This document shows, piece after piece, positions 10,821 to 23,539 of a stretch of DNA of 64,000 bases. The notes under the pieces are model-generated. The model saw nothing but the letters and a program-made list of their open reading frames with translations. It had not been told where the DNA came from and ran no database searches. Position 1 is the stretch's first letter. Each line of letters starts with the position of its first letter. Source of the DNA: Acanthosepion esculentum (taxonomy: Eukaryota > Mollusca > Cephalopoda > Sepiida > Sepiidae); NCBI GenBank assembly GCA_964036315.1, contig OZ038498.1:13310850-13374849 (forward strand). The letters are read 5' to 3'. Made by a program: the position numbers and the translations under genes.

Positions 10821-12870
10821 AAAATGTATACATATAAATATAATTAAAAGGTAAATAAAAAATAATACAGTAGACTATATTTGTTTATTACACTTTCTTT
10901 TGAGGAGAGTGTCTTTAAAACAAAAAACATTTATTAATAGAAGAAAATTACTAACATGGTTTCTTTAAACAGAAACTGATAAAATGAAACAAGACAATTA
11001 GTAAAAAATATGGCTTGAATAATATTTGAGGCATAAAAAATTTGTAATAAAAGAGAGTCAAAGTCAACCTGCCAAAATAAAGTTTGTAAAAAGGCGTGGT
11101 TTAAAAAGATACATTTTCTTTATTTTTTAACCAATAGTCATCAAAATTTTAAATCTATGAGGACATTAATTTACTTTCCCAAGTAAGGTAATGTCCTTAT
11201 AGTTTTAAAATTTTGATTGAATTTGGAGCCAGTTGATGGCTATTTAAGAAGTCTGGTTTGTCTGAGAGGTAGAAGAGTTTTGGTTTTCACATGCTATTAA
11301 TTGTGGGCTGTTTCTGGGAACAGAACAAAGAAAAACTAAGTCAGCAACTAGGAAGTAACATGAAAAATAAAAAATAGAAGAAAAAACACAAGTGGATAGA
11401 AGATTTTTCAAATTTAGAGAGACATACAATTATCTTTCTATAGCTATATAGTTTGTCACAAATATCTGAGGTATTAATATTGATTTCAAACTTATGAAAA
11501 TATGGAATTTATCTCATTTTTTAATCTTAGTTTCTAAAACTGAACTATTATTTAAAAGAAAACAATTTAGAAACTCACCAATGTTGGTGATAAATTTACC
11601 TTCAACTCTTTCAACAGTTGTACAAATGGAAGTAAGTGAATATTTTGTTGATATTATAATTAAGTTTTTATGAGCCCAACATAACTTTATTTAAAACAGT
11701 TACCTTGCCAAAGTGTTTGGCACACAAATGAACTGGTTTTATAAATTTTGTTTTCTCAATTATTATTATTATTATTATTATTATTTTTCATGACATTTAT
11801 TAAATGTAAATTTCTTTAAAATTTCACACCAGATTAAGAGTTTTGCATTTTTCATTTTTGCCTTTCATTATACTGGGGGGATAAGTGGCAATGTTCTCTT
11901 CCTCTCACCCACCCTCCCAAAAATTACTTTTACAAGATAGAAAAAGATTAGATATTTGGAGATAATCCTGCCTTTTGTTTTCAGTAGATTCCTTAGATTT
12001 GCATTGTTACTGATAGGAACCCTAAACAATAATGGAAAAAATGAAATATGCAAGGCATGATGAAAAGGAGATCTAAATTTGTAAATTCCTCTTTTGCTTT
12101 ATACAATTCATCACATTATCTTCTATTCCATGTTCATAAAGATGTCCTGTTAATAAAATGAATTGTCATGTCCAAGATGATCAATTTCCAAGTTATTAAA
12201 AAGTCATTTTCTTACCATTTTACCTTTTCAAAGTGAAATACAATGAAACTGATGTCAAAAATAACAGATTCAATATTTGTCAACAGATTTCTATTGGATG
12301 TCTATATTAATATATAGGTAATATATATGTATATAATATAATCAAGATAATACAAAAATTTATTTCTTATTACTATAAACATTATTTTTAGTGGGGACAA
12401 ACATTCAAGTTGCTATCCCTGTCTTCTGGGGAGTTTTTTTCATGAGAAGTACAATCTTTTAGTAGGACATCTCAATCTAGGACATTTGTTATTAATTTCC
12501 CTGTTTAAGAGAATAAATAAACAGAAATAGCTACTCAAATATGTGTACCCACAAAATTAAAACATTTAAGAAATAATGTTGGATAAAAAATTTAATTCAA
12601 AAATATAAATTTATCCAAATACAAGTTGATCATCCGGCCATCTTTAATCAAGCTGCAGTGCTAATAGAGACAGAATCAAACCTGCAGCCATTATTTGGGT
12701 GATACTATCTACAGAAACATTTTCACTAACAATTTTTTCAGACATTTTTGCCCAGTTATGACAACAAAAAAAAAGTATTTATAAATTTTCTGTCCAGACT
12801 GAAAGTAGCATATTTTATTTTCAGATGAATTATTTTAACCCTCAAATCTGAACGGTTTCTTTTACTGCAG
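10236..12870. other. Non-coding stretch with short microsatellites
   Basis: Contains a (TA)n run at about 10,777-10,818 and a (TTA)n run at about 11,757-11,785. A segment at about 12,490-12,560 resembles one at 53,222-53,290: both have TTATTAATTTCCCTRTTTA then TCAAATATGTGTACCCAC. This marks an uncharacterised dispersed repeat. Nothing else is supported. Confidence 0.5.
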
Positions 12871-12978
12871 AGATACGCGTCAAAAAAGACTCTTCAGCGC
12901 CCACATGATATCCCACCTAAATTGCTAGACAGACACATTTTAACAATAATCATTACAATGGCAAACATTTTCTTTTAA
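12871..12978 (+). CDS. Candidate terminal exon fragment
   Basis: A good acceptor (GGTTTCTTTTACTGCAG) is followed by a 35-codon open frame beginning RYASKKTLQRPHDIPPKLLD and ending at TAA (12,976-12,978). The first part retains three CpGs, unlike its surroundings. No domain is recognised, no partner exon is seen on this strand, and the later part is low in coding character. It may be chance. Confidence 0.2.
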   Translation, partial: RYASKKTLQRPHDIPPKLLDRHILTIIITMANIFF

Positions 12979-13756
12979 ATTCCTCTTCATTATTTTAGTT
13001 GAAAGTCATTCGTTTTATTGAAAAGAGATTTATTTATAGGACATATTTATGCAATTTTCAGTAATAAGTCCTTTTATGAAAACAACTGTTGCAATTACGA
13101 ATAAAACAAAAACATATAGTTTTTGTGTCAGTAAACCATTGAATAATCTTTCTAATTAGTACGTTGATTTATTTTGAAGAAAAAAGTCAATAGGTAAAAA
13201 TATCACTTATTAAAAATTTCTAATAAGTGTCTCTAATAATATCCTTTCATACAATAGATAAACTCGAATATTTTAGTAATAAACCTTGTTAGCTTGAGAG
13301 CAATGCTGTGTAATTTTACTCAGACACATTTTGGCATGCATGTACATGTTGTCGTTTATCTTAAAGGAGATATATATCAGAACATAATATAAGTATAATA
13401 AGGAAAAACGGCCACAGTTAGCATGCATTTATCGCAACAGTTGATGGAAATAGCTGACAAGTATTTGGCTTTGCTATACTTTAGCCACATGACAGAGTCC
13501 TCAAGTTCACTTGTGAACTTTCTAGAGTGGCAAGCAAGCTTACAATATGATTCATACAAGTTCAAAGTTTGTATCCCAATTCACAATAGTTAGGTATTTT
13601 GTTGCGACTGAAGTTTTTATTGTGACAGTTCAAGGTTCATGTTTGCAGTTGCCCCTGCAAACTTTTAAAACAAGTTATTTCAACACTTGTCCCAATTGAA
13701 TATAAATTCAGTCTCAAACAGTTTGACAGTGTGAACCCCAAACAGTCCATTGTCAA
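12979..13756. other. Non-coding, no feature recognised
   Basis: AT-rich sequence before the gypsy relic. I looked for an LTR here matching the 21-kb family and did not find one. Confidence 0.45.
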
Positions 13757-14648
13757 ATGGATCAAAACGACAGGGGGTTAGTTTGCCATCTGCGCAGATT
13801 AAAAAGAGATAGAATGCACGTGTTTCCCATTCATCCGGGGTCTTCGCTCTTTATCAGCAGCAAAGAGAAAAAGGGTAATTATTCGAATAAAAACAAAGAC
13901 ACTTTGTACACAGTTTTTGCTACAGATTCTTTTATGGCAGACCATCTGTGCTCTGGGGAGTCTGTAGATGTCTACATAACAGAGCTGCAGAAATTCTCCA
14001 TTCCATTTGGTGACATGACCATTGTGGCCAGGTCACTGGATTATATTAAGCAAGTCTTTCTTGGATGGATGACATGACTCTAAGCTAGATACTGACCCAA
14101 TCCAGAGCAATATTAAAGGACAACCCTGCAGGAGTAGAATCGATGGTAGCGGCAATGTAATTAGTGTATAATATGGATGAACTGGGAAAAAGCACTGAAA
14201 TAAGATGTCATGCATGGAATGAACTCGGCAACATGGCAAAGTTCTGTCTCACTTGACAGAAGAGACTTAACGATTGAGAACAAAAGTTTTGTAGAAATGT
14301 CATATGATGCTTTTGGCATCAGGGGCCAAGTAATCTGTCATGGGATGACCCAGGAAAAGGGATTTAAAAGACAAGACAAAATTACCAGTCTCCTCCCTTG
14401 GCAAGATGTAAATTCAGTACAACTTGCAGTTGAGGCTTTCATGTATAGAACAAGGTGTATTACATTAACAGACTCTGGTTGCTCTTGCAACAGAAAACTG
14501 TGCCTGACATAGAAAAGGAAACGCACAGACATAGTAACAATAAGAGAGGGAGCACATGCACATGGAGGCTGGAGTCATTGGCCTCAGAGTAGACAATGGC
14601 AAGACCATTTAAATAAATATTTTTGTGTTACACAGAAAATCTCTGGAC
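13757..14648 (+). pseudogene. gypsy LTR retrotransposon relic: gag and protease part
   Basis: The 106-codon frame at 13,757-14,077 matches the gag capsid region of gypsy elements. Its end reads DSFMADHLCSGESVDVY followed by ITELQKFSIPFGDM. After frameshifts, a decayed zinc-knuckle region follows near 14,205-14,260 (RCHAWNELGNMAKFCL). Then come the aspartic-protease start (LTDSGCS, about 14,468-14,488) and a GLRVDNGKTI block at about 14,583-14,612. Coding is cut at 14,648 by a palindromic SINE insertion and resumes at 15,197. Many stops and frameshifts make it inactive. No LTR was found. Confidence 0.75.
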
Positions 14649-15208
14649 TTTGACTTATCACTATTTACATTATTCAGACTATTGTCCTCATCTTTGTCAC
14701 CATATTTATTACATTTCGGCCGTTGTACACTGTGGCTTTCTTCAGGTGGTTGGAATGTTGAACTGAACCCTTTATTTCGCTCACTGGGGTAGACTGTTCT
14801 AGTTCCACGTGCCAGGTTTTAATGGATATCAGTTATCTCCTGTTAATTCCCCTCTGAAAGTTCTCCACTGCCTTAACCAGGTATTGAACTCACACTATTT
14901 GGGTCCTGTCACTGGATCTAACTAACGCCTTTATCCACTGTGCCATGTGTCCTTTCAGAGGGGAATTAACAGGAGATAACTGATAACTGACATCCATTAA
15001 AACATGGCATGTGGAACTAGAACAGTCTACCGCAGTAAGCGAAATAAAGGGTTCAGTTCGACATTCCAACCACCTGAAGAAGGCCGGAGTGTACAACGGC
15101 TGAAACGTTGTAATAAATATGGCAACAAAGATGAGGACAATAGTCCGAATAATGTAAATAGTGTACATAATACCTCATCTCAGAAATATAGACAGATTTG
15201 ACTTATCA
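14649..15208 (-). mobile_element. Palindromic tRNA-headed SINE (family B, copy 1) with 12-bp target duplication
   Basis: A 12-bp direct repeat TTTGACTTATCA (14,649-14,660 and 15,197-15,208) brackets a 536-bp insertion. On the minus strand a tRNA-like head (about 14,958 to 14,885; GGACACATGGCACAGTGGAT ... GAGTTCAATACC, resembling Pol III A and B boxes) is followed by a body running down to 14,661. The body includes GTGGAACTAGAACAGTCTAC, AATAAAGGGTTCAGTTC and CACCTGAAGAAAGC. The sequence 14,959-15,185 on the plus strand is an inverted copy of the same body, so the element is a hairpin with arms of about 200 bp and the tRNA-like head in the loop. It splits the protease coding of a gypsy relic. 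A second copy at 49 kb has the same architecture. Confidence 0.85.
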
Positions 15209-15835
15209 GTTGACATTTATGCAATGAAGGCACTAGGCAGAATGTCCATTTCATTGTTAGGTGGGGTGCAGTTCCTCAGGAAAGTGTTGCCTGTGTGTGC
15301 ATTGCTTTGTATTGATGAATCTGACTTTCATGCAGAATTTGATCAGCAAAGAAACAAGTGAACAGCACTGTGGAAGTGGATTGAAGATAAAGCACACACC
15401 CACAGAGTACCCCCCCTTACCTGCAAAGGTCTGGAGTGCACATTAGAAAGAAATTCAACAGTGGATCAACAAAAATGCCAGCTAATTCCCTATAATGAGC
15501 AGAAACTTGCACAACCAAAAGGACTAATTCTGCTAATAGCCGCAGTAAACTAGTGTAAGTCAAAGGTTTGTCCTGACTCCAAGAAGTTGAACAAGCACAC
15601 TGATGTGGTTACAGCTGATGGAGGCATCTGCACCAGCAAACTGGGAGAATGGCTTCACCAAGAACCAAATGTCTCAATATTAAATAATGTCTGCCTATTT
15701 ACAGGTGCATATCCAAAATTTGAGTGGATGGACAGCAAAGGCAAAGACAAAATATATTTAGAAATTTTGATAGTAAAGAACTCAAATATTTTTCACAGGC
15801 AGAATCTTAGAAATGCATTTGCACATTAACATTAA
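15197..15835 (+). pseudogene. gypsy LTR retrotransposon relic: protease end and reverse-transcriptase start
   Basis: Coding resumes straight after the SINE. RFDLSVDIYAMKALGRMSIS is the end of the protease (the DLLLGIDAIRALGGVSI block of relatives). Next come VLPVCALLCIDESDFHAEF and DQQRNK, then the RT N-terminus: a decayed LIPYNEQKLAQPKGLI block at about 15,480-15,530, then LNKHTDVVTADGGICTSKL and EPNVSIL at 15,580-15,690, and a partial AYLQVHI. The RT palm core, RNase H and integrase are absent after about 15,835. Frameshifts are frequent. It belongs to the same relic as 13,757-14,648. Confidence 0.75.
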
Positions 15836-16959
15836 TTGAAATAAAGATTTTACAGGTTTTGAAAATTATAGTGAAAAGAGTGGAATAAATTTAGAACAAC
15901 ATTCCATAGTAATCCCAAAATTTCTTTCTTTAGATAAAACTGTAAACTTTATACAAAAAATATATTTTGAACATATTTCTTTTTAAATCTCAATTTCAAC
16001 CAATTTAATTCTTGTCAGCCTATTATTTAATTTTTACATTTGAAATTCATTTTATTAAACTCATACTTTTATTATTAGAAATTTATGCTGTTATACTTAG
16101 CATTTGGTATTGTGAATTATTTAACAGTTAAGTAGACACTCTAAAATAAGTATAGCATAAAAAAGATATTTATATAGTAAAATAGTAGTAATAAAAAATG
16201 AAATCAATAATAAAAGCAGCAATAAGCAGTTAATTAATAACAAAAAAATTATCAGAGCATTAATTTTTCAAATAGTAGTATAAAATATATTTAAAAGTCT
16301 AAATTATGAATATTCAAAACTTAAGTTTAGCAGTCAATAAAAAAATCCTTTTAAGACTTTAAAATATCAAAAGTTGGGGAGGCAGTATCAGTCAATTCAT
16401 AGATTAAAAACACGATAAAGAGATGAATGCATAGAAGAATTTCTTACTTGAAATTTTTTTCAGGCTCTTCCTAATAAGTTGAAAATAAGCATATAGTGAT
16501 TGGTAGTTGTAATACGTTGCACAAACTTTAAAAATTACGGGGACAATTTTTTTTTTTAATTTATCAGAATAAGTTCCAAAAAGACTTATTATTTTTTTTA
16601 TTGTTATTTCTGCAATATCAAACTGAATACTGAATAAATGTGTTGTACACTGATTTAAAAGGACACACCCACATGCAGTTACATTCCTAAGAGACTTATT
16701 GTCAAGGAATATCTGTCTAAAAATAGTTGAAAAATATCAATGACCTACAAAGACATTGCCTAAAGGAACGTAAGAGTACAAAATAAAAAGTCCTTTTTAG
16801 TTGGTTTACCTCCTAGAAAATACTTCTTTCCTTGCACAAAATATGCAAGCTCTATTCATCTTTTTATGCCCAATTAGAAACTGCAACCCAACACAGAGAT
16901 ATATGCCATACAAGAATCTAACAATACTGGAACACATTTACAGCACAATATCTACAGAC

Positions 16960-16998
<39 letters not shown>

Positions 16999-17526
16999 CA
17001 ATGCCTTTATAAATATTCAGATCTAAATTACACTTACACATCATAGCATTTCTAGAAACATTATGATTTTTCATATAAAAAGGATGTGTTTCTCTTATCA
17101 GATAATACAACAAGGGAATTAAATATTATAGGTGTCCCTATAAATCTATATATTATGAAGAGAAAATGCAAGTTAATCTTGTGAATATTTGGGACATTAT
17201 GAATGGAAAGAGCAAAAGTCAAATCTCATACTGATGAAGTTCAAAATGCAAAGAATTATTTGAAGCTTTATATAAATTCCCTATTTAAAAATAATGAAAA
17301 GATTCTCAATGAAAAAAAAATCACAGGAAATTTAAAATGTTTCAGTATTTTAGGGAGAAAAGCAAAATCAAACAACTTGTTATTTAAGATTTGTTTTGTC
17401 TCCCTGCCAATAGAAGAAATTTGTCAAGTTGATCAGATTTAATAAAAAATAAATTCTTTGAGATTTATTTGCAAGTGGAATACATTATTTTCAAAGCAAA
17501 TTACTTATGAATTTCTACAATCAAAG

Positions 17527-17563
<37 letters not shown>

Positions 17564-19059
17564 GACAAAGAAAGACTAGAAAAATGAGAGAACAACATGA
17601 AAGTAAAAAATTATTTACCATCTTTTTTTTATATGTAAAAGGGGAATTAGTACATCCACCAAATAAAGCATGCAACTCAACAATGCATTTTATGGTGGGT
17701 CATCCAGGAATTGCTCCACACACACACACACACCCACTGAAATTGAAGTGTATTCCTGATCAGTGCAATGGTGAAGCACTATCCAGGAGATGTATTCCTA
17801 GTCACTAGGTATCAAATATAATTTGGCTTAAATTTCAACTAATCTCCACTAAAAGGGAGGGACTGATAGTTACAAGAAAGAGGAGGAGGAAGAGGAGGAA
17901 CGAGAGGGGAAAACATAACATTTCCAGATTCTGACACTCTAATGACTAAATTTAGTCCATTTTCAATAGGAAAGTTTAGAGAAACTGAATTGAGTTTTAG
18001 TGTTAGAAATAAAACTTGGCAGAGAAGATATTTCAAAGTTTTGCCAAAAGTTGTTTTGTTGAACTGGAAGAGAAAACATTTTCTGTCATGTATTTTATTG
18101 GATGTGATCATAGTTTGATATTGAATTAAAAAAAAAAAAAGAACATTTTTTTTTATGTATTACTTTGGCTAAAATATCAATCAACAAATCCTAAATATAT
18201 ATAGGTACTTCAATAATTCTATAGCCCAATGATGAAAAAAATTATCAATACACTTAGTGCAATCTGAAATTTTCACTGTATAATGTTCAAAGTTCAGTTA
18301 ATATTGGTGTCAGATTATGAACTTATTCATTCATGATCAAGATATTGAATCATAGTGCTGTTTAAGTAAATTTTAAAGACAATATTTAGATATTTGCACA
18401 TAGATTTATTTAAGCACATGTGCCATTTTATCTGATTAACTTTTGTTATCTTTGATGTAGGTTCATGATTTCATTCTCCTAGAACTTTTGATACAATGCA
18501 ATTAGCAAGATGAAATTAAAAGCAAAAAAATGACTGTGTCCAACCAAATTTGTGAAGTGTGTAATGAATCATGTTCAACTAGTTCTTCACATACACCCAA
18601 GTTAGCAATTAAAAACAGGTCAATGCTTGAGAATGTTTTGCAATTTTTGAAGAATACCAAAGAATGTGTGTATCTATAATTAAAAATACTTTTTATATAC
18701 TCAGCTGATATATAGTCACAAACTTTCATCAGGGAAAAATTATGATGTTCATTGCATGCAAAAATCTCATTTGTTTATTATTTGAGAAAATATTTTTTTC
18801 AGACAAAATATTATAAAGAATTTAATCAGCTTCACATTTTCAATCAGAGATGAACTTACAATTAGTGAATTGTAGTGAAAATGTAGAAGTTGTCTTGCTG
18901 CACTCAACGTTAAGATGGAAAAGCTTTTTCAAGACATTATCAAAGTGGTTGCATTGATAGAGACCTCATTTAATTCATAATTGAAGTGGAATTTACTAAA
19001 AAGAGGAGTTATTGAAATTCAACTGTGAAACTGAGAGCAAAGTAAATTTTAATAAAGGT
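15836..19059. other. Non-coding AT-rich stretch with simple repeats
   Basis: Contains a poly-A of about 35 bp at 16,962-16,996, a (CT)n microsatellite at about 17,528-17,561 and a short (AC)n near 17,718-17,733. The 66- to 90-residue open frames here carry no recognisable motif. Confidence 0.5.
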
Positions 19060-19440
19060 AAGACAAGAGCCCAGAGGATCAAAGAATTAGTTCAAGAATT
19101 TTGTAGAATAGTAATTGTGAGTTCAATCCTTGGGCTGGGTAGTATGGACTTAGACTTGGTGGAAATAAGATTAGCAATAACTCAGCAATACTTAAAAAAA
19201 AAAACACACACACACACACAAAATTGAGACATCCTTTGACATGGACAGTCAAATGAGAACAATCTATTCCTGTAGATTAAATAAAGGGATCAATTTCCAC
19301 AGTTTAAAATTCTCTGGTGATTGCTTAGATTGACAGACACCTGATGAAGACCTGAAGATAAAATGACTGAAACATTGTGATAATAATAAGAAAGATGAGG
19401 AAATTTAGTCTGAATGTAAATGTTGTAAAACTATTTTTAT
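19060..19440 (+). mobile_element. tRNA-derived SINE (family C), diverged copy
   Basis: A degenerate tRNA-like head has a B-box-like GTGAGTTCAATCCTTGGG (19,117-19,134). It is followed by the family body: GGGTAGTATGGACTTAG, AGCAATAACTCAGCAATAC, an A/AC-rich patch, GACATCCTTTGACATGGACA and TAAATAAAGGGATCAA. The tail has ACACCTGATGAAGACCTGAA then GACTGAAACATTGTG. The same order is found at 23,540 and 40,745, and inverted at 40,083. An (AC)n microsatellite has grown inside it. Confidence 0.7.
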
Positions 19441-20956
19441 GATATGCGGGAAATAACAGGTTTCAATTGCTTTAAAGTGTCAAAGCAAGCAAGCAAAAAA
19501 AAAAATCCTTGGTGATGGGTGATGAAGCAAATTTCAATTCCTTTTATTATTAAGTTTTTAAATCAAGGCAAAATATCATACAAATAAGTTATGCTTGGAG
19601 AATTCAGTCAAACCAAAAATATAGTAGCATATAAATATGTTTCTCAGATTAATTAAAAAAAAGAAGATATTTATTTGAATTGACAAGATTTGATTTCTTG
19701 TTGCCATTCTTACACACACATTTAGATAGTCTAGAACATGGTTAAATGGATAGGAAAATTGTATTGCCCCAATATTCTAATTAGGAAAAGATTACTAATC
19801 TTGAAAAATCAGCATTTGAAATTGTGGCTTTTACTTCAACTGAAACACTGTCCAGCATATTTACTTCAGTCATGTCATTACAGCAAAATACAAAACCCCT
19901 TATCACTCTTTTTCTCTCAGGAGTGTGTGTATCCATACACACACTTTAGAAATACAAAGAAACAATTTTATAAAGATATAAATTAATGTTCATTTATTCT
20001 GTATCATTCATTAAGAAACAGTTTAGGTGAAAAATGACACTTATTCATTGATAAAGTGATATTTATGTTTTTTCTTCAATAAATTGTCAATCAGTTTATT
20101 TGGTTGAAACCTCAAAAATACTGAACAATTTAAAGAAATTTCATATGCAAACTTATGCTTCAAAGATAAATGACTAGAAAATAAAAGAAATAAATACTAA
20201 GGAGATTGATTATGAAGATGACTTAACTAGTGTTAAAACAAGGACTAAGTATAATTTTAAATTTGGAATTAATAAAGATCTCAACTATCATACAAAAATG
20301 ACTAAAAATATTTCCTCAGTAGCATACGTGAAGTTCAGGTATACATCAGATACTCAGTCACCATAAACTAACAGACTTACTCCATAATACTGTAAATAGG
20401 AAGAGGTCTTCTTATATGTCGTCAATTATATTTATTACAATGCTTGTATCTTGTGTATCAGCCACCCAATGAAATGTGAAGACAAAAATGTTTTCTTCTC
20501 TAATGTGGTTAATTCTTGTTATATGTTATGCAAAATTTACTTCTAAAAATTCAAGGGTACCATTTTTTTTTTTTGCCATCCATTGATGTTTTCTGACAAT
20601 TGTGGATGGATGATAATATATTTGAAAGTAGTAAGGTGAAAACATTTGAATTTAGGAGGAGTGGGGGAGGTCTCTTATTTAGAAGCCATTTTAATTGTCT
20701 GCTCATATAAGGTTTATTATTTTAATGGCTGGCAAACTATCAACTCTGATTTAGAAATGCTATTTTCAAGGAGAGTTATGGCAAAGAAACTAATTTGCTT
20801 GACATGCCCATAGAATTAAACGGGACAAAATAATGAGTTGGTCAATGCTTTCCAACTGAGGTACACCTAAGGGTACTTGATCAAAATGCCAGAAAGAGGA
20901 AGAATATTTCTTCCTGGTGATGAAGTAGAAAACTAAGTTTTACCTCAAAAAGAATT
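19441..20956. other. Non-coding, no feature recognised
   Basis: AT-rich sequence between a SINE and the gypsy element. I can support no exon or element here. Confidence 0.45.
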
Positions 20957-21583
20957 TGTGTTCTCTGTGCTATCTATCGAAAAAGAAAATCAGAATCAAG
21001 ATCGGGTAGGCCTTGAAATATGATAATTGTCTGCACTTCCCTACCAGTCTCGACCAATCAAAACCTTTCTCACCCCAATTAAAGAAAGTCACTTTGAATC
21101 ACAGGTTTGTTTGGCTCTTTGTGGGTGAAGAAGGTAGTTGTACTGAGAGTTGTGATGTGAATTTTTACCCCTTTTGCTTTATGCCCCCATCATTTTCTGA
21201 TGTTGGACATGCTTGACTCTTAGAATTATGGCCTATGACGTATGATTTGGGGGGGATCTGGACTTTCCTATTGCTAATTACTGCAAGCTATTTTGGAAGA
21301 ATCTTCACAAGTTGGTGAATAAAACATTCAACATAAGGTTGATCTCTGAATTCTGTGGTGAAAAACTGGTCAGCCTGTGGTTTAGTGGATTGAACATATG
21401 AAGCTTGTCTGTGAACTGTGCAAGATTACAAAAATTGAATGATTCCTCCTGCTGCATTCGAGGGGAAGGGTACTTGCAGTATATCAACAGCTGAGCAAAG
21501 AATCAAAATCTGACACTGGGTTGATTAAACAAGCTCTAATAACTGCATTCACAAATGACTTGTTCACGGCATACAAATGATTT

Positions 21584-21868
21584 ATGATGCTGTGTTTGTG
21601 TCCCAGTGAAACAATGGATGTGTTTTTAGCAAAAGTCAAGAAGCTTGCTATACTGTCAGAACAATGGATGACATGTGCATTGTGTCAGGACTTCAGTCAT
21701 GTCAGGCAGCTACTTCAAGTGTCATCCATTCTGGATGAGATAACATTGAGCCAACTTCGAACCAGAACCCATGCAATCATGACTGAGAGAGAAGAGTCTG
21801 ATGAACCAGTCACTGCAGCTACTCAGCCAACAGAAAGCCATGATGACCCACACGGTAATGTTTAAGCG
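21584..21868 (+). pseudogene. gypsy gag C-terminal fragment
   Basis: An open frame of 93 codons within the LTR element. It contains CPSETMDVFLAKVKKLAIL, the same position of gag as GESVDVYITELQKFSI in the 14-kb relic, then VSSILDEITLSQLRTRTHAI, a typical gag capsid C-terminal helix. No zinc knuckle is seen. It is truncated and followed by stops. Confidence 0.65.
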
Positions 21869-22519
21869 ATGATAGTATAGTCTCACAAGACTGGGATTCA
21901 GCCTTAACGTGGCACCTCTAATAATGAGACCTGTGCTGCCACAGGATAAATTGATTTGGAAAGCAGCATCAGCACATAGTGATTATATTTATGTCAATGA
22001 AGATGTAGCATCTGTGACAACTGCAGAAGAAAATCTGGCAAGATTTAGGCTGACAAGCAAAGACCCAGAGAGCCTGAAAAATGGTGCCCAAGTATTGGGA
22101 GCTTGAAGTCCGAGTAGCATGGTAACCTGCGACGGGAGTAAAGAAGTAATTTGGTGTGAAGGAGTGTTTTTCCCCACCTCTGCAGAAAACTTGTGGGGCA
22201 CTTTTTTGTATGTGGCAGTTTCACACAACAATGGGCTTAATCAAACACCACACCATCACTGCAGATGATATTCCCCTAAAATTAATGCTAACAGAAGCCA
22301 CTGCCAGAGTGTGACAATACAACCTTGCCAAGGAGAATGGTATGTAAACGAAATAGAAAGGAGCATGTGGGTGGAATCAAGTTTCTCTATGCATGTATCA
22401 CGGGGGGGGGTATACAATGCACTTACGGGTAAGGCTTGATTGAATACCAAGGGATCCACAAGGAGAAGACTGGGTATGCTTAACAGTGTCATGGACAAAC
22501 ATGAACTAATGGTGAAAGG

Positions 22520-23110
22520 ATGGGTTAACCAGAGTGCTGCAAAGATGGTTTAGTATCATGCAAAAAGGAATCAGGCCCAAAATGCTTTTATGTGCTTCTG
22601 TCACAGAAGAGCCAAGACCCAATCAACCGACAGATATCCATCAATGCAGAAGGAGGTTATATTTCACAAGACAGGTTTTTCCTATGATGTCAAAAGTGAC
22701 AGTGAAGTCTGAGGCTCAGAACTGTGAGGCATGCCAGCCTATAGACCCAGCTCTATGCAGTGGAGAAAAGGTAATCGAAATGTGAGTGAAACCTGGAGCA
22801 GGCTGGCTATGGATATCAACAGCATGGTTCTCAATTTGGTGACCGTTGTTGCAGCAAGACACTGCAAGCATTATCTCATAGTTAGAATCAGCATTCTGTG
22901 AGTGATCCCCACCCCAGTCAAGATACACACTGATAATGACAGAGCCTACTACAACCAATGCTTTAGGCAGTTTTTTGACAAATCAGGCATCAGCCTCCAG
23001 CCGTGATGTATATATGCACCTTCAGAGAATGACATAGTTGAGAGATGCCACTGCACTGTGAAAAGGACTGCTGCAAGAAATCAGTGTCCAATAATGGAGA
23101 CTAAAGAGGC
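22520..23110 (+). pseudogene. gypsy integrase relic
   Basis: The frame at 22,534-22,785 contains a His-Cys zinc-binding region of an integrase: HQCRRRLYFTRQVFPMMSKV then QNCEACQPIDPA. It is followed in other frames by catalytic-core-like text (about 22,795-23,080): AMDIN/T..., a SIISxLESxFCE block, ILTDND-like residues at about 22,925-22,945, and a degenerate NDIVERCH block near 23,020-23,045. The order zinc finger, linker, DDE core is that of gypsy integrases. Stops and frameshifts are numerous. Confidence 0.7.
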
Positions 23111-23539
23111 CCATCCCAGGTTGTCACCAGATCAGGGGGAGGGTGTGATAACAAAGAAGATAACCAAATCTTATCTCAAAAAAGAAAAATCAAGATTTGA
23201 TAGACTTTAGTAGACCATGAAATAATTTGTGCTTCCTTACCAGTCTCGACCAATCACAACCTTTCTTACCTCAATACCTTGGAACACAGGTTTATTCGAC
23301 TCTTCATATGTGAAGAAGGTAGTTGTGTGTTGTGATGTGGATTTTTTTTTTACTTTTTTGATTAATGCCCCTAGTATTTTCTGATGTTCGACTTGCAAGA
23401 CAGATTTATGACCCTAGGAAGTATGACTTATGATTTGGGGATCTGAACCTCACAGTTGTTATTTACAACAATTTCTAAATGTAATATTTAAGCACTCAGC
23501 AGCAGGCAGGTCAGGTTTAAGACTCCAAGTTCTCCCTTT

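Larger units (their letters stand above)
20957..23470 (+). mobile_element. gypsy LTR retrotransposon with both LTRs, internally deleted
   Basis: The direct LTRs are 20,957-21,285 and 23,144-23,470 (about 329 and 327 bp). Both begin TGTG and end in TTACTGCA or TTACAACA. They share CACTTCCCTACCAGTCTCGA / GCTTCCTTACCAGTCTCGA, GAAGAAGGTAGTTGT and GATTTGGGGG-type blocks. A purine-rich tract (CAGGGGGAGGG, 23,133-23,143) sits immediately before the 3' LTR, as expected for plus-strand priming. The internal part is only about 1.86 kb and contains gag and integrase relics, but no RT palm or RNase H that I can read. The clear LTR divergence implies an old insertion. No convincing target duplication is visible. 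Confidence 0.85.

Noticed and set aside
11585..11640. 14-nt microexon between CTTTCAACAG and GTAAGT on the plus strand
   Set aside because: Too short, no frame context, and the reverse strand shows an equally plausible chance donor.
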